Origin: Vibrio metoecus
GTDB lineage: Bacteria; Pseudomonadota; Gammaproteobacteria; Enterobacterales; Vibrionaceae
DNA: 64,000 nucleotides
Direction of reading: 5' to 3'
Assembly (NCBI RefSeq): GCF_000696385.1
Contig: NZ_JJMN01000074.1
Location: 1 to 64,000 of the forward strand
This document shows positions 38,658 to 49,103 of the stretch, in pieces (the stretch's first letter is position 1; each line of letters opens with the position of its first letter). The notes beneath the pieces are model-generated. The model was not told where the DNA came from. It did not search any database and saw nothing but the letters and a program-made list of their open reading frames with translations. Position numbers and translations under genes: made by a program.

Positions 38658-39032
38658 TCACAACTTAATCAGAAATTCATCTTGATTGGTTGATTCAATC
38701 TGCGCAGCACTCTTGCTTTGAATCGCAGTAAGTTGCTGCTCATCGAGAGCATAAGGCATCACCAGTGTCAGCTCTTCAATCCCTTCTTGTTTCGCCAGTT
38801 TTACTAGGGTAATTAAGTTGGATTCATCACTACGCCGAGTAGAAAGCCGTTTTAAGGCGACATCCCACAACCGATCTTGTGGACTCTGTTCCTCATTGAT
38901 GGCATCCAACCATGCAATGCCGAAAATCGGTGCAAATGAGCTGACAGCTTCAACAAAAGTCCATTTCTTAGTGCAGGATGCTCCTAAAAATGTGGTGTAG
39001 TCGAACACTGCGCTAATCCTTACTTTTTCCAT
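38658..39032 (-). CDS. Hypothetical protein
   Basis: About 124 aa from ATG 39032 (MEKVRISAVF); GGGGACAG sits just upstream, while the frame's ATG at 39080 has no site. I do not recognise the family. The chain looks soluble, with alternating strand-like and helix-like parts: RISAVFDYTTFLG at the start, FGIAWLDAINEEQ near 55, VALKRLSTRR near 72, and a second half LITLVKLAKQEGIEELTLVMPY. Convergent with purC. Codon use looks like that of its neighbours. Confidence 0.6.
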   Translation of the reverse strand: MEKVRISAVFDYTTFLGASCTKKWTFVEAVSSFAPIFGIAWLDAINEEQSPQDRLWDVALKRLSTRRSDESNLITLVKLAKQEGIEELTLVMPYALDEQQLTAIQSKSAAQIESTNQDEFLIKL

Positions 39033-39080
39033 TCTGTCCCCCGACATGATTGGCAACACAGTGAAACCACTATTGACCAT

Positions 39081-39500
39081 GCTTGTCCATATAGCAATAC
39101 GATATAAGAAAATAGTCTTTTATGTTAGGCAATCGGTTTCAAAGGCTATATAAAAACCAAACTGGTAACACCACGCCTACATTTTTAAAATGATATGTGT
39201 TTTGTTGATTAATATTTTCTTATTCAAACAAAATCCACCCCATAAAAATCCAATCAAAGGCATGAATAACCTAAATGTAAAAATAGTCCCAAGGGTTTAA
39301 GCAGAAGACTTGATCACCAATAGCCACCCAGTTGCACACAAACTATCCATCTCATTGGCTCTTGAATGTTTTAAACACTGGGCTTGCGCACAGAAGCAGG
39401 ATAATCAACGGACACAAGCCGTTTGTCTATTTACAATCCAACCTGCAAATCGGTATCATTTTCGCGTTTCTCTTCTACCCTACCAATCAATAGGCCGAAC
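39081..39500. other. Intergenic region upstream of maeA
   Basis: About 420 bases, strongly AT-rich at 39080-39300. It must carry the maeA promoter and that of the gene at 38658-39032. The 64-codon frame at 39310-39504 ends inside maeA's start and looks like noise. Confidence 0.4.
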
Positions 39501-41193
39501 ATGAATAACGATAAACGTCCGCTGTATATCTCCTACGCAGGCCCTGCTCTTCTTAGTACTCCCCTGCTCAACAAAGGTAGCGCATTCAGCGCAGAAGAAC
39601 GAGCTTCATTCAACCTAGAGGGTTTACTGCCCGAAGCGACAGAAACCATTCAGGAGCAAGTGGTACGTGCATACCAACAATATCGTGGCTTCGAAAGCGA
39701 TATGGATAAGCACATTTACCTGCGCAACATTCAAGACACGAACGAAACCTTGTTCTACCGTTTGGTACAAAATCATATTTCCGAGATGATGCCGATCATC
39801 TATACCCCTACCGTGGGTGCGGCATGTGAGAATTTCTCTAACATTTACCGCCGTGGTCGCGGTTTGTTCATCTCTTATGCCAACCGTGATCGTATCGACG
39901 ACCTGCTCAACAACGCAGCCAACCACAACGTGAAAGTGATTGTGGTCACCGATGGTGAACGCATTTTAGGCTTGGGTGACCAAGGCATCGGTGGCATGGG
40001 CATTCCAATTGGTAAACTGTCACTCTATACCGCTTGTGGTGGTATCAGCCCAGCTTACACTCTGCCTGTTGTGCTTGATGTGGGCACCAACAACCCACAA
40101 CGCCTTGCAGATCCAATGTACATGGGCTGGCGTCATCCTCGAATCACGGGACCTGACTACGACAACTTCGTCGAAGAGTTTATGCAAGCGGTTCAACGCC
40201 GTTGGCCTGATGCATTAATCCAGTTCGAAGATTTTGCACAGAAAAATGCGATGCCGCTGCTGGAGCGCTATAAAAACCGAGTGTGCTGCTTTAATGATGA
40301 TATTCAAGGCACTGCAGCCGTTACTGTAGGTTCACTGCTGGCTGCCTGTAAAGCGGCAGGAAGCCACCTCTCCGAGCAACGTATTACCTTCTTGGGTGCA
40401 GGTTCTGCGGGTTGTGGTATTGCGGAAGCGATCATTGCACAAATGGTGTCTGAAGGTATTAGTGACGAGCAAGCGCGCTCGCAAGTTTATATGGTTGACC
40501 GCTGGGGTCTGCTCGAAGAAGGCATGCCAAATCTGCTCGATTTCCAACAGCGCTTGGTGCAGAAAAAAGCCAACACTCATGACTGGACGACAGAAAACAA
40601 CGGCTACTCGCTGCATGACGTGATCCGCAATGCCAAGCCAACGGTTTTGGTTGGTGTGTCTGGAGCGCCGGGACTCTTTAGTGAAGAGATCATCAAAGAG
40701 ATGCATCAGCACTGTCCTCGCCCGATTGTGTTCCCGACTGTCCTAACCCAACTAGCCGCGTGGAAGCCTTACCAAGCGATATTATTCGTTGGACTAACGG
40801 TGAAGCTTTAGTGGCAACCGGTAGCCCATTTGATCCTGTGCTACACGAAGGCAAAACCTACCCGATTGTACAATGTAACAATAGCTACATTTTCCCAGGA
40901 ATTGGCTTAGGTGTACTGGCTGCGAATGCACGCCGAGTCACCGATGAAATGCTGATGGAATCCAGCCGTGCGTTAGCAAGCTGTTCACCACTGGCGATTA
41001 ATGGCCATGGCCCCCTGCTGCCGCCTTTGGAATCCATTCATTCTGTATCGAAGAAGATTGCTTTCGCCGTTCGCGAAAAAAAGCCATTGAACAAGGTGTT
41101 GCACCAGAAATCACCGATGAAGCACTGGAAGCCTCCATCGATCAACACTTCTGGCAACCGGTTTATCGTCGTTACAAACGCACTGCGTTTTAA
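39501..41193 (+). CDS. maeA: NAD-dependent malic enzyme, four extra bases in this sequence
   Basis: Oxidative decarboxylase turning malate into pyruvate and CO2 with NAD. Catalytic Tyr lies in IIYTPTVG near residue 99, the malic N-terminal domain has [21 protein letters not shown] near 165, the metal site FEDF and FNDDIQGTA near 256-275, and the NAD site [11 protein letters not shown] near 310. The frame breaks at an extra A (40737) and T (40744) and again at C (41072) and the A-run 41076-41082. With these removed the text reads [16 protein letters not shown] and [15 protein letters not shown], giving 562 aa as expected. ATG 39501 is used; the frame's earlier start is an extension. Confidence 0.94.
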
Positions 41194-41204
41194 TTTAAGC
41201 GGAG

Positions 41205-41230
41205 AAGCCCCTGCATTCAGGGGCTTTTTA
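41205..41230 (+). terminator. maeA terminator
   Basis: Stem AAGCCCCTG (41205-41213) and CAGGGGCTT (41218-41226) followed by TTTTA. The next gene starts six bases later. Confidence 0.85.
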
Positions 41231-41235
41231 ACAAC

Positions 41236-41565
41236 ATGCAACTGTTTCATTTTCTCGCCCCTGTAGGGCAAAAACTGCATCCATACCTCAGTGAAATCTC
41301 CATCGCACTCATCGCTTGTGCTTTAGTGATGCTCGGGGGGGAAATCAATGCCTTTTTGCGTAGAGCATTACGGAATCAACATTTTCTGGTGCGTACTTTA
41401 GCGTTTATCTTTATTAACGCGTTTGGATACGGTTTAATCATCGTCAAAGCGAGCCCTTACGTTGCTCGGACACTCGCGCAACTGGATTCCGGCATGATGC
41501 TGACCGTTATCGTAAGCTGTTTTGTTGTGATAGGCCTATGGGCACAAAGAAACCATCAAATTTAA
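41236..41565 (+). CDS. DUF3392 family membrane protein
   Basis: 109-aa inner-membrane protein matching DUF3392. Three hydrophobic segments are visible: about residues 20-38 ([15 protein letters not shown]), 50-72 ([16 protein letters not shown]) and 88-104 ([15 protein letters not shown]). No catalytic motif. Its end overlaps the longest form of sanA, so the two are probably cotranscribed. Function unknown. Confidence 0.78.
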   Translation: MQLFHFLAPVGQKLHPYLSEISIALIACALVMLGGEINAFLRRALRNQHFLVRTLAFIFINAFGYGLIIVKASPYVARTLAQLDSGMMLTVIVSCFVVIGLWAQRNHQI

Positions 41566-41582
41566 CTCTCCGCCCCATTGTC

Positions 41583-42296
41583 ATGTCGATAGGAATTCGG
41601 TTATCTCGATTCCCTTGGCGCAAATGGGCAAAAAGTTTGCTATTGATTTCTGTCGTATCGATCGTCAGCTTATTGGCGATCGATCGTTGGGTGACTTGGC
41701 AAACTCAAAATAACATCATCAATAACACCGACAACACCCCTCCCTTTCAAGTGGCGGTAGTGTTAGGCACCAGTAAATACATCGGTAAAACGCTCAACGA
41801 GTACTACACCAACCGAATTGATGCCGCTATTGAACTCTACCAACAGGGCAAGGTGCGCAATTTCCTGCTCAGCGGAGATAATGCACACCGCTCATATAAC
41901 GAGCCTTGGACAATGAAGCGCGATTTATTACGTGCAGGGATCCCAGCCGAAAACATTTCTCTGGATTATGCAGGATTTCGAACATTAGACTCGATTGTGC
42001 GCGCCAAACAAATTTTTGATACCAACAATTTCCTGATTATTACTCAGCGCTTTCACTGTGAACGCGCACTGTTCATTGCACATTATCAAGACATTCAAGC
42101 CTCTTGTTTAGCCGTGCCGGGGCCGAGTAGCCATTCAGGGTTTAAAGTTCGTTTACGTGAGGTATTTGCGCGCGCCTATGCCGTTTTTGATCTGTTTGTG
42201 TTGGATACCAAACCGAAATTTCTTGGCCCGAAAGAACCCATTATTGTAGAAAGCAGTGGCAGCGAACCAGAGGAAACCGAAGCACCCGCTCAATAG
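41583..42296 (+). CDS. sanA: SanA-like DUF218 envelope protein
   Basis: Inner-membrane anchored protein of the SanA/YdcF (DUF218) family; E. coli SanA affects vancomycin exclusion and envelope barrier at high temperature. One transmembrane helix (SLLLISVVSIVSLLAI, about residues 17-33) precedes the DUF218 domain with VVLGTSKYIG (about 58-67), NRIDAAIELYQQGKV, LLSGDN and RSYNE, and TQRFHCERALFIA. I prefer ATG 41583; an ATG at 41538 in frame would add 15 residues and overlap the DUF3392 gene by 28 bases. The acidic tail ends EETEAPAQ. Confidence 0.85.
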   Translation: MSIGIRLSRFPWRKWAKSLLLISVVSIVSLLAIDRWVTWQTQNNIINNTDNTPPFQVAVVLGTSKYIGKTLNEYYTNRIDAAIELYQQGKVRNFLLSGDNAHRSYNEPWTMKRDLLRAGIPAENISLDYAGFRTLDSIVRAKQIFDTNNFLIITQRFHCERALFIAHYQDIQASCLAVPGPSSHSGFKVRLREVFARAYAVFDLFVLDTKPKFLGPKEPIIVESSGSEPEETEAPAQ

Positions 42297-42318
42297 TAAA
42301 CTCACGGCAAGCATCAAC

Positions 42319-43651
42319 TCATACTTGGCTATTGGCGCTTGCCGTCACCATCAATCCATAATGAACTTCAATACGATTTCGGCCAAGTCGCTTGGCCCGA
42401 TACAAGGCTTCATCAGCGCGTGAAACCGTTTCGGTGATACGCTCATCCCCCATCTGCGCAATGCCAATACTACAAGTCAAATCCCCACCATGTATCCAGT
42501 GGTGGTTTTCTACACATCCTCGCAGACGTTCTGCCAGTTCTACGGCTTGTTCAAGATGTGTCTGGGAACAAAATACGACAAACTCTTCACCACCCCAGCG
42601 CACCAATCGATCACTCTCGCGAATTTCGCGATTGAGCACTAATGCGAACTCTCGCAGTAAGTCATCCCCAAGAGTGTGTCCATATACATCATTGATTTGT
42701 TTAAAGTAATCAAGGTCAATAAATAACACACTAAATTGGTTTAACTGCCAACGAACTAAACGAGCTTGCTCTTGCAACCAATCTCGTATGCCGTGTCGAT
42801 TTATTGCGCCCGTCAGTGCATCACGGTGTGCCATTTCGACAAACTTCATTGTTTTGTTCATGCAGTGAATGATTTAAACGCTGTAAGTGCGCCTGACGAA
42901 CACGCGCACGCAATGCTTCACGGCGATTACGGCGGATTTCCAATGCCGATAACCAAGCCCCCGCCGCAGCCCACATGATCAGCATCGCGAGAAATAGTTT
43001 TTCACCAGAAACATAGTCGCCAATTAACTCAACGCTATTGATCGTTAATTGGTACTGACCAAGAGGACTACCAGAACCCGTCGCAAATTCAATTTTATTA
43101 ATATTGCTAAACTCCGGTGCCGAGTTTTCAATTGAGATCCGATTATCCACCAGCCACCAAGTCATCACTTGTAAACTGCGAATAGGAATATCAATCGCCC
43201 CCTTATTTACCCCAGGTGTAAACTCTAGTCCATTGTATTTATGGGTATATTCATCTTCTGTATTGGAATACAGCGGATTATAGTTACGCAGATAAAAGCG
43301 TAGGCTCGCGGGTTCAGCGCTAGGACCTTGTAAATCAATATCTAATCTTACGGTGTGGATATTACTCAGGTCTAAGCCCATGACAGGGTCGGGATTAATA
43401 TGAACGGAAATACCGCAATATGGCCACGGATACTCACTGGCGATCAGTTCACAGTCAATATGGGCTTTATTACCTTGGATCTGTAGTGAGCTGGTTGACG
43501 CACCATTTGAGACTTGATCATTCGTTGCAAAATAGGAGTAGCGCTGTGGAGAGATCAGCACTCGCTTTGCAGAGCCAAACTGCCAATAAAGTAATACGGT
43601 CACCATGGTGATGATCACTAATCCTAACAGCACTCTTGGCACTACTTTCAC
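42319..43651 (-). CDS. Membrane-bound diguanylate cyclase with periplasmic sensor, one frameshift in this sequence
   Basis: GGDEF protein making c-di-GMP. Residues about 7-24 are a transmembrane segment; 30-215 a periplasmic beta-rich domain (IDLQGPSAEPASLRFYLRN), similar in style to carbohydrate-binding folds; a second transmembrane helix lies near 220-242; then a short coiled coil and the GGDEF domain with MAHRDALTG, DLDYFKQINDVYGH, inhibitory site RESD and active-site GGEEF. An extra base at about 42849-42852 splits the frame at HEQN; dropping it yields HEQNMKFVEMAHRDAL and about 443 aa. Convergent with sanA. Confidence 0.88.
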
Positions 43652-43737
43652 AAACCTTACCCCAGCGTAAAATCACATTCTTAAAAAGCGTTCTCTTGAT
43701 TGTAGCAAGCCAATAAAGCGAGATTGCTTCCAAAAAA

Positions 43738-43920
43738 TAAAGACCGTACGCCGTTTTGTCACTGACTATTTATTTTCAAACCTACATTTTCAGAGGCATT
43801 TCACTTTTTGCTTAAATAGAAGAAAGCGCACCACAGAGGTGGTACGTGGATAACGGGGAATCGAGGATAGGGAAAAATAAGGAACTGCGCTTTTTGCCGC
43901 TCTTCGGTAGATAAATCTCA
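43738..43920. other. Intergenic region with a long-range inverted repeat
   Basis: AAAGCGCA at 43823-43830 and its complement TGCGCTTT at 43886-43893 enclose about 55 bases that include a small hairpin ACCAC-AGAG-GTGGT. A T-run follows on the plus strand. This could be a terminator for the gene pair to its right or a structured RNA; undecided. Confidence 0.3.
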
Positions 43921-45156
43921 TCAATTTAACGGCAAGTAACCATCATTGAGCACTCTAAATAGCTCATCAATTTCCGCTGTGGTGTTGTAGTGCATCAAGC
44001 CAATTCGCAGCACACCACCGCTTTCCTCCAATCCGAGCTGACGAATAAGACCCAACGCATAAAAATGACCATTCCATACATAGATATTTTGCTCACCCAA
44101 CATTTTTGCGATCGTGGCAGACGCCCCCTCTCGAAGGGTCAGCGCAAAAGTAGGAGTACGCAAATCGGCTTGGTGAACACCATGCAGCTGCCATTCAGGG
44201 AAATCGGTTAGTTTGTGAAGAAAGTATTCACTCAATCGCTGTTCATGCTCTTGGTATTGCCGATAGCTTGCCACTAATCGCTCGCGCAAAGATTCCTGAG
44301 GATCTCCCCACTGCGCCAAATATTGCACTGCGGCAATCACGCCAGCCAGACCTTCAAAGTTGAGCGTGCCGGTTTCAAATCGTCCCGGCCCTTGATTTGT
44401 CGCGGGTTCCACTTTGTACGGCGTAATCGAGCTTTGCCACTGCGGCGCAACATAGACAATTCCAACATGTGGCCCAAAAAATTTATAGGCGGAACACGCG
44501 AGGAAATCACAGCCTAGCGCCTGAACATCCGGCAGGTGATGCGGCAGATAGTGCACCGCATCGACATAAACCATCGCCCCGACCTGATGCGCCGCCTCAA
44601 TAATAGCTTCAAGTTCAACCAATGACCCCGTGGTATTCGAGGCATAAGTCACGGCAACCAAGCGGGTTCGTGAATTGATGAGTGAAAGAAGATGGGCTTC
44701 ATCGAGAGTCCCATTCACTGGATTTACCCGAGTTTGATGAACTTTCACACCTTTATCCTGAGCCGCTTGCTGCCAACTAGAGACATTGGAGTAGTGATCC
44801 AAAGCGGTGACAATCACTTCATCTTCGGGCTGCCAATCACGGCTGATCGCTCGACTGAATTGAAACGTCAGTGACGTCATGTTCGGCCCAAAGACAATCG
44901 ACTCAGGAGAAAGGGCATTCAATAGCGCCTGCACATGCTCACGCGCACTTTGTACTAATTCCACCGTTTTGTGGCTAGAAAAATAATGCCCACCTAGATT
45001 GGCATTGTAACGCCCAAGGTAAGCCACCATCGCATCCAGAACCGATTGCGGTACTTGTGAACCACCAGGCCCATCAAAAAACACCACAGGCTTACCCTTC
45101 ACTTTTTGGCTTAAAGCTGGAAACTGTTCACGAACTAACTCAGGAATGAAGCGCAT
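43921..45156 (-). CDS. Class V aminotransferase / cysteine desulfurase-like PLP enzyme without the catalytic cysteine
   Basis: 411-aa PLP enzyme, the subfamily typified by V. cholerae VC1184. PLP-binding residues can be read: DHYSN near 120-124, VDAVHYLPH at 198-206 and the Schiff-base Lys K225 in SAYKFFGPH. True cysteine desulfurases of this type have a Cys in an RxGHHCA-like loop; here the matching place reads WNGHFYALG and there is no Cys after residue 221. It is therefore unlikely to move sulfur by the usual persulfide route. It overlaps the upstream dioxygenase gene by 17 bases (45140-45156), so both act in one operon. Substrate unknown. Confidence 0.85.
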   Translation of the reverse strand: MRFIPELVREQFPALSQKVKGKPVVFFDGPGGSQVPQSVLDAMVAYLGRYNANLGGHYFSSHKTVELVQSAREHVQALLNALSPESIVFGPNMTSLTFQFSRAISRDWQPEDEVIVTALDHYSNVSSWQQAAQDKGVKVHQTRVNPVNGTLDEAHLLSLINSRTRLVAVTYASNTTGSLVELEAIIEAAHQVGAMVYVDAVHYLPHHLPDVQALGCDFLACSAYKFFGPHVGIVYVAPQWQSSITPYKVEPATNQGPGRFETGTLNFEGLAGVIAAVQYLAQWGDPQESLRERLVASYRQYQEHEQRLSEYFLHKLTDFPEWQLHGVHQADLRTPTFALTLREGASATIAKMLGEQNIYVWNGHFYALGLIRQLGLEESGGVLRIGLMHYNTTAEIDELFRVLNDGYLPLN

Positions 45157-45799
45157 GGCGACCCTCCTTAGCCGTCAGCACAAACACATCCATATGCCCT
45201 TCTTGTTGATGATCCACCGCTCGAATCGGGCATGCGTTGTGCCATAACTGGCTATCCGCGAGTAAAGCGACCTCTCCATTTTCCAATACCTTGCGGAAAA
45301 AAGGCGCTTCGTGACTGCTTAGATAGAGCATGATCTCGCCACCGACTATGTTATGGCGATCGATTCCGACAATCGCAATATGATCAAAACCATCTTGATG
45401 CACACCTTCCGGTGCCACTAAGGTTTCATCAAACACCGCCGCAATGCGCATTTGGTGAATTTCGATCTCTTGTCCATTCGGTAACATGTTGGCTTCCATA
45501 AACAGCGAACACAACTCGCGCAGGCCATCACTACTTAAGGTACTCGGCTGCAGTGGTTCAAAACGGCGCACGACATTACCTTGGAAGTGATTAATCTGAT
45601 CGGTTTGCATGAAATCATGTTTATCAACCTCCACCACTTGCCCATGCATAAAATGGATGACTGAGTATCGGCGTAAGCGATACTGCCCGTCCGCATGATC
45701 AGTTTGAGGTAACTCAGCAAAAGAAGGGGCAAGTTGGTGAATCGCCGCCGAACTTAGCTGAGTGATATGTAGGGTATTAGGGTGAGAACGCAACATCAT
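45140..45799 (-). CDS. 2-oxoglutarate/Fe(II) dioxygenase family protein
   Basis: About 219 aa, matching the 2OG-Fe dioxygenase family that includes BsmA and Bacillus L-isoleucine 4-hydroxylase. The iron facial triad can be read as HQDG (His-x-Asp) and the distal His in LWHNACPIR, where the Arg would hold 2-oxoglutarate. By analogy with characterised members it may hydroxylate a free amino acid. Start is the ATG at 45799 (MMLRSHPNTL), behind AAGGAG; the frame runs on to 45844 without a better site. First gene of the pair with the class V PLP enzyme. Confidence 0.85.
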   Translation of the reverse strand: MMLRSHPNTLHITQLSSAAIHQLAPSFAELPQTDHADGQYRLRRYSVIHFMHGQVVEVDKHDFMQTDQINHFQGNVVRRFEPLQPSTLSSDGLRELCSLFMEANMLPNGQEIEIHQMRIAAVFDETLVAPEGVHQDGFDHIAIVGIDRHNIVGGEIMLYLSSHEAPFFRKVLENGEVALLADSQLWHNACPIRAVDHQQEGHMDVFVLTAKEGRHALHS

Positions 45800-45844
45800 C
45801 GACTCCTTCATCTGTAAATTCATCCATATTTTTTCACAATTCAT

Positions 45845-47204
<1,360 letters not shown>

Positions 47205-47239
47205 CCTACTCTGCACGTAACACCAGTTTTTATTTTTGC

Positions 47240-47273
47240 AAAGCCCGGCGGGTATAACCGTCGGGCTTTTCTT
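47240..47273 (+). terminator. trxB terminator
   Basis: Stem AAAGCCCGGCGG (47240-47251) and CCGTCGGGCTTT (47258-47269) with one G-T pair, loop GTATAA, then TCTTTG. Confidence 0.85.
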
Positions 47274-47321
47274 TGTATACTGGCCGCCTATTACAATTAT
47301 TATTCTCATTAAGCCTTTCAA

Positions 47322-49061
47322 ATGGACAAGAAAAAACAGCGTAGCTTGAATCTCTGGCTCAAGCAGCAAAGCAAACTGGCGAAACGCTGGCTTGCAATAG
47401 CTGTTGGGTTAGGTGTGTTATCAAGCCTATTTCTGGTGGCGCAAGCCGCACTCCTCGCATCAATCCTTCATCAACTGGTGATTGAACAGGTGGACAAACA
47501 CCTGCTTATTCCACAATTTGTCGGTTTAGTCGTCCTCATCGCGCTGCGTGCGCTTTGCTCTTGGGGACGTGAAATGGCGGGATACCGCTGTGGGGAGGAG
47601 ATCCGCCGCTACATCCGCGAGCTCATCCTTAATAAACTTCGTGATTTAGGGCCAGCGTACATCAAAGGTAAACCTGCTGGCTCATGGGCAAGTTTGATGC
47701 TTGAGCAAGTCGAGAACATGCACGACTTCTTTGCTCGCTACCTACCGCAGATGTCTCTTTCCGTGATGGTGCCTTTTGTGATCCTCGCGGTGGTATTTCC
47801 TGTGAACTGGGCTGCTGGCCTGATATTTTTGCTCACAGCGCCACTAGTACCGCTATTTATGGCACTCGTCGGCATTAAAGCCGCCGATGCTAGCCGGAAA
47901 AACTTTAAAGCTCTACAGCGTCTGTCTGGCCATTTTTATGACCGCTTACAAGCGTTGACGACCATTCGTTTGTTTGACCGCGCAGCGGCGGAAACCGAAC
48001 AAATGCGCGGCGCTTCTGAAGTGTTCCGTCATCGCACTATGGATGTATTGCGTATCGCGTTTCTCTCTTCCGCGGTATTAGAATTTTTCACCTCGATCTC
48101 GATTGCTCTGACTGCGGTTTACTTTGGTTTTAGTTACATTGGTGAGCTCAACTTCGGCTACTACGGTGCAGGTGTCACCTTGTTTGCAGGGCTATTTATC
48201 CTGATCCTCGCCCCCGAGTTTTACCAACCACTGCGTGACCTTGGTACTTACTACCACGCCAAACAATTAGCGGTGGGTGCAGCGGAATCGATTGTCGACT
48301 TTCTACAAACCGAAGCCGACACGCTGCATAGTGGTGAACAAACACTGGCCGATGATCAACCCATTGAAATCATCGCGCATGATCTGGTGGTGCTCAGCCC
48401 GCAGGGTCAACGCCTAGCAGGTCCACTGTCATTCACTCTGCAAAGCGGCAAAACCACCGCGCTCGTCGGCCCAAGTGGTGCAGGTAAAACCAGCTTAATC
48501 AATACCATTTTGGGCTTTATGCCCTATCAAGGCAGCTTAACCATTAATGGTATTGAGCTGCGCGAACTGGATCACGCGCAGTGGCGACAAACCATCAGTT
48601 GGGTTGGTCAAAACCCGCTGCTACTGCACGGCACTATTCGAGATAACGTGACGCTTGGTAAACAGAATATTGCCGATCAACAAGTCACTCAGGTGCTACA
48701 AGCCGCTTATGCCCAAGATTTTGTTGAACAACATGGTTTGGATTACCAGATTAACGATCGTTCAGCCGGCCTTTCTGTTGGTCAAGCTCAACGTATTGCT
48801 CTGGCTCGGGCTATGTTGCAAAACGGCCGCTTTTGGTTACTCGATGAACCCACCGCAAGTTTAGATGCACGCAGTGAGCAATATGTGATGCGGGGTCTGA
48901 ATGAAAGCATTCAGCAACAAACGGCTTTATTAGTCACTCACCAATTACAACCGTTGCAATCAGTCGAGCAGATCTTAGTGATGGAAAACGGAGCCTTAGT
49001 CCAAACGGGTCATTTTGAAGAGTTGAGCCAACAACCGGGTTTAGTTTGTCCACTATGTTAG
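47322..49061 (+). CDS. cydD: Cysteine/glutathione ABC exporter subunit CydD
   Basis: Half transporter with fused membrane and ATPase domains; with CydC exports reduced thiols (and affects haem) to the periplasm, needed for cytochrome bd assembly. 579 aa. Six-helix membrane domain about 20-320; ATPase with Walker A GPSGAGKTS near 385, signature LSVGQAQR near 483 and Walker B FWLLDEPTASLD near 503. The signature has V for the usual second G of LSGGQ. cydC follows 42 bases later. Confidence 0.95.
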   Translation: MDKKKQRSLNLWLKQQSKLAKRWLAIAVGLGVLSSLFLVAQAALLASILHQLVIEQVDKHLLIPQFVGLVVLIALRALCSWGREMAGYRCGEEIRRYIRELILNKLRDLGPAYIKGKPAGSWASLMLEQVENMHDFFARYLPQMSLSVMVPFVILAVVFPVNWAAGLIFLLTAPLVPLFMALVGIKAADASRKNFKALQRLSGHFYDRLQALTTIRLFDRAAAETEQMRGASEVFRHRTMDVLRIAFLSSAVLEFFTSISIALTAVYFGFSYIGELNFGYYGAGVTLFAGLFILILAPEFYQPLRDLGTYYHAKQLAVGAAESIVDFLQTEADTLHSGEQTLADDQPIEIIAHDLVVLSPQGQRLAGPLSFTLQSGKTTALVGPSGAGKTSLINTILGFMPYQGSLTINGIELRELDHAQWRQTISWVGQNPLLLHGTIRDNVTLGKQNIADQQVTQVLQAAYAQDFVEQHGLDYQINDRSAGLSVGQAQRIALARAMLQNGRFWLLDEPTASLDARSEQYVMRGLNESIQQQTALLVTHQLQPLQSVEQILVMENGALVQTGHFEELSQQPGLVCPLC

Positions 49062-49103
49062 CCGCGAATCAAGCCCTGCAAGCTGCCAATCAGGGGAATC
49101 TCG

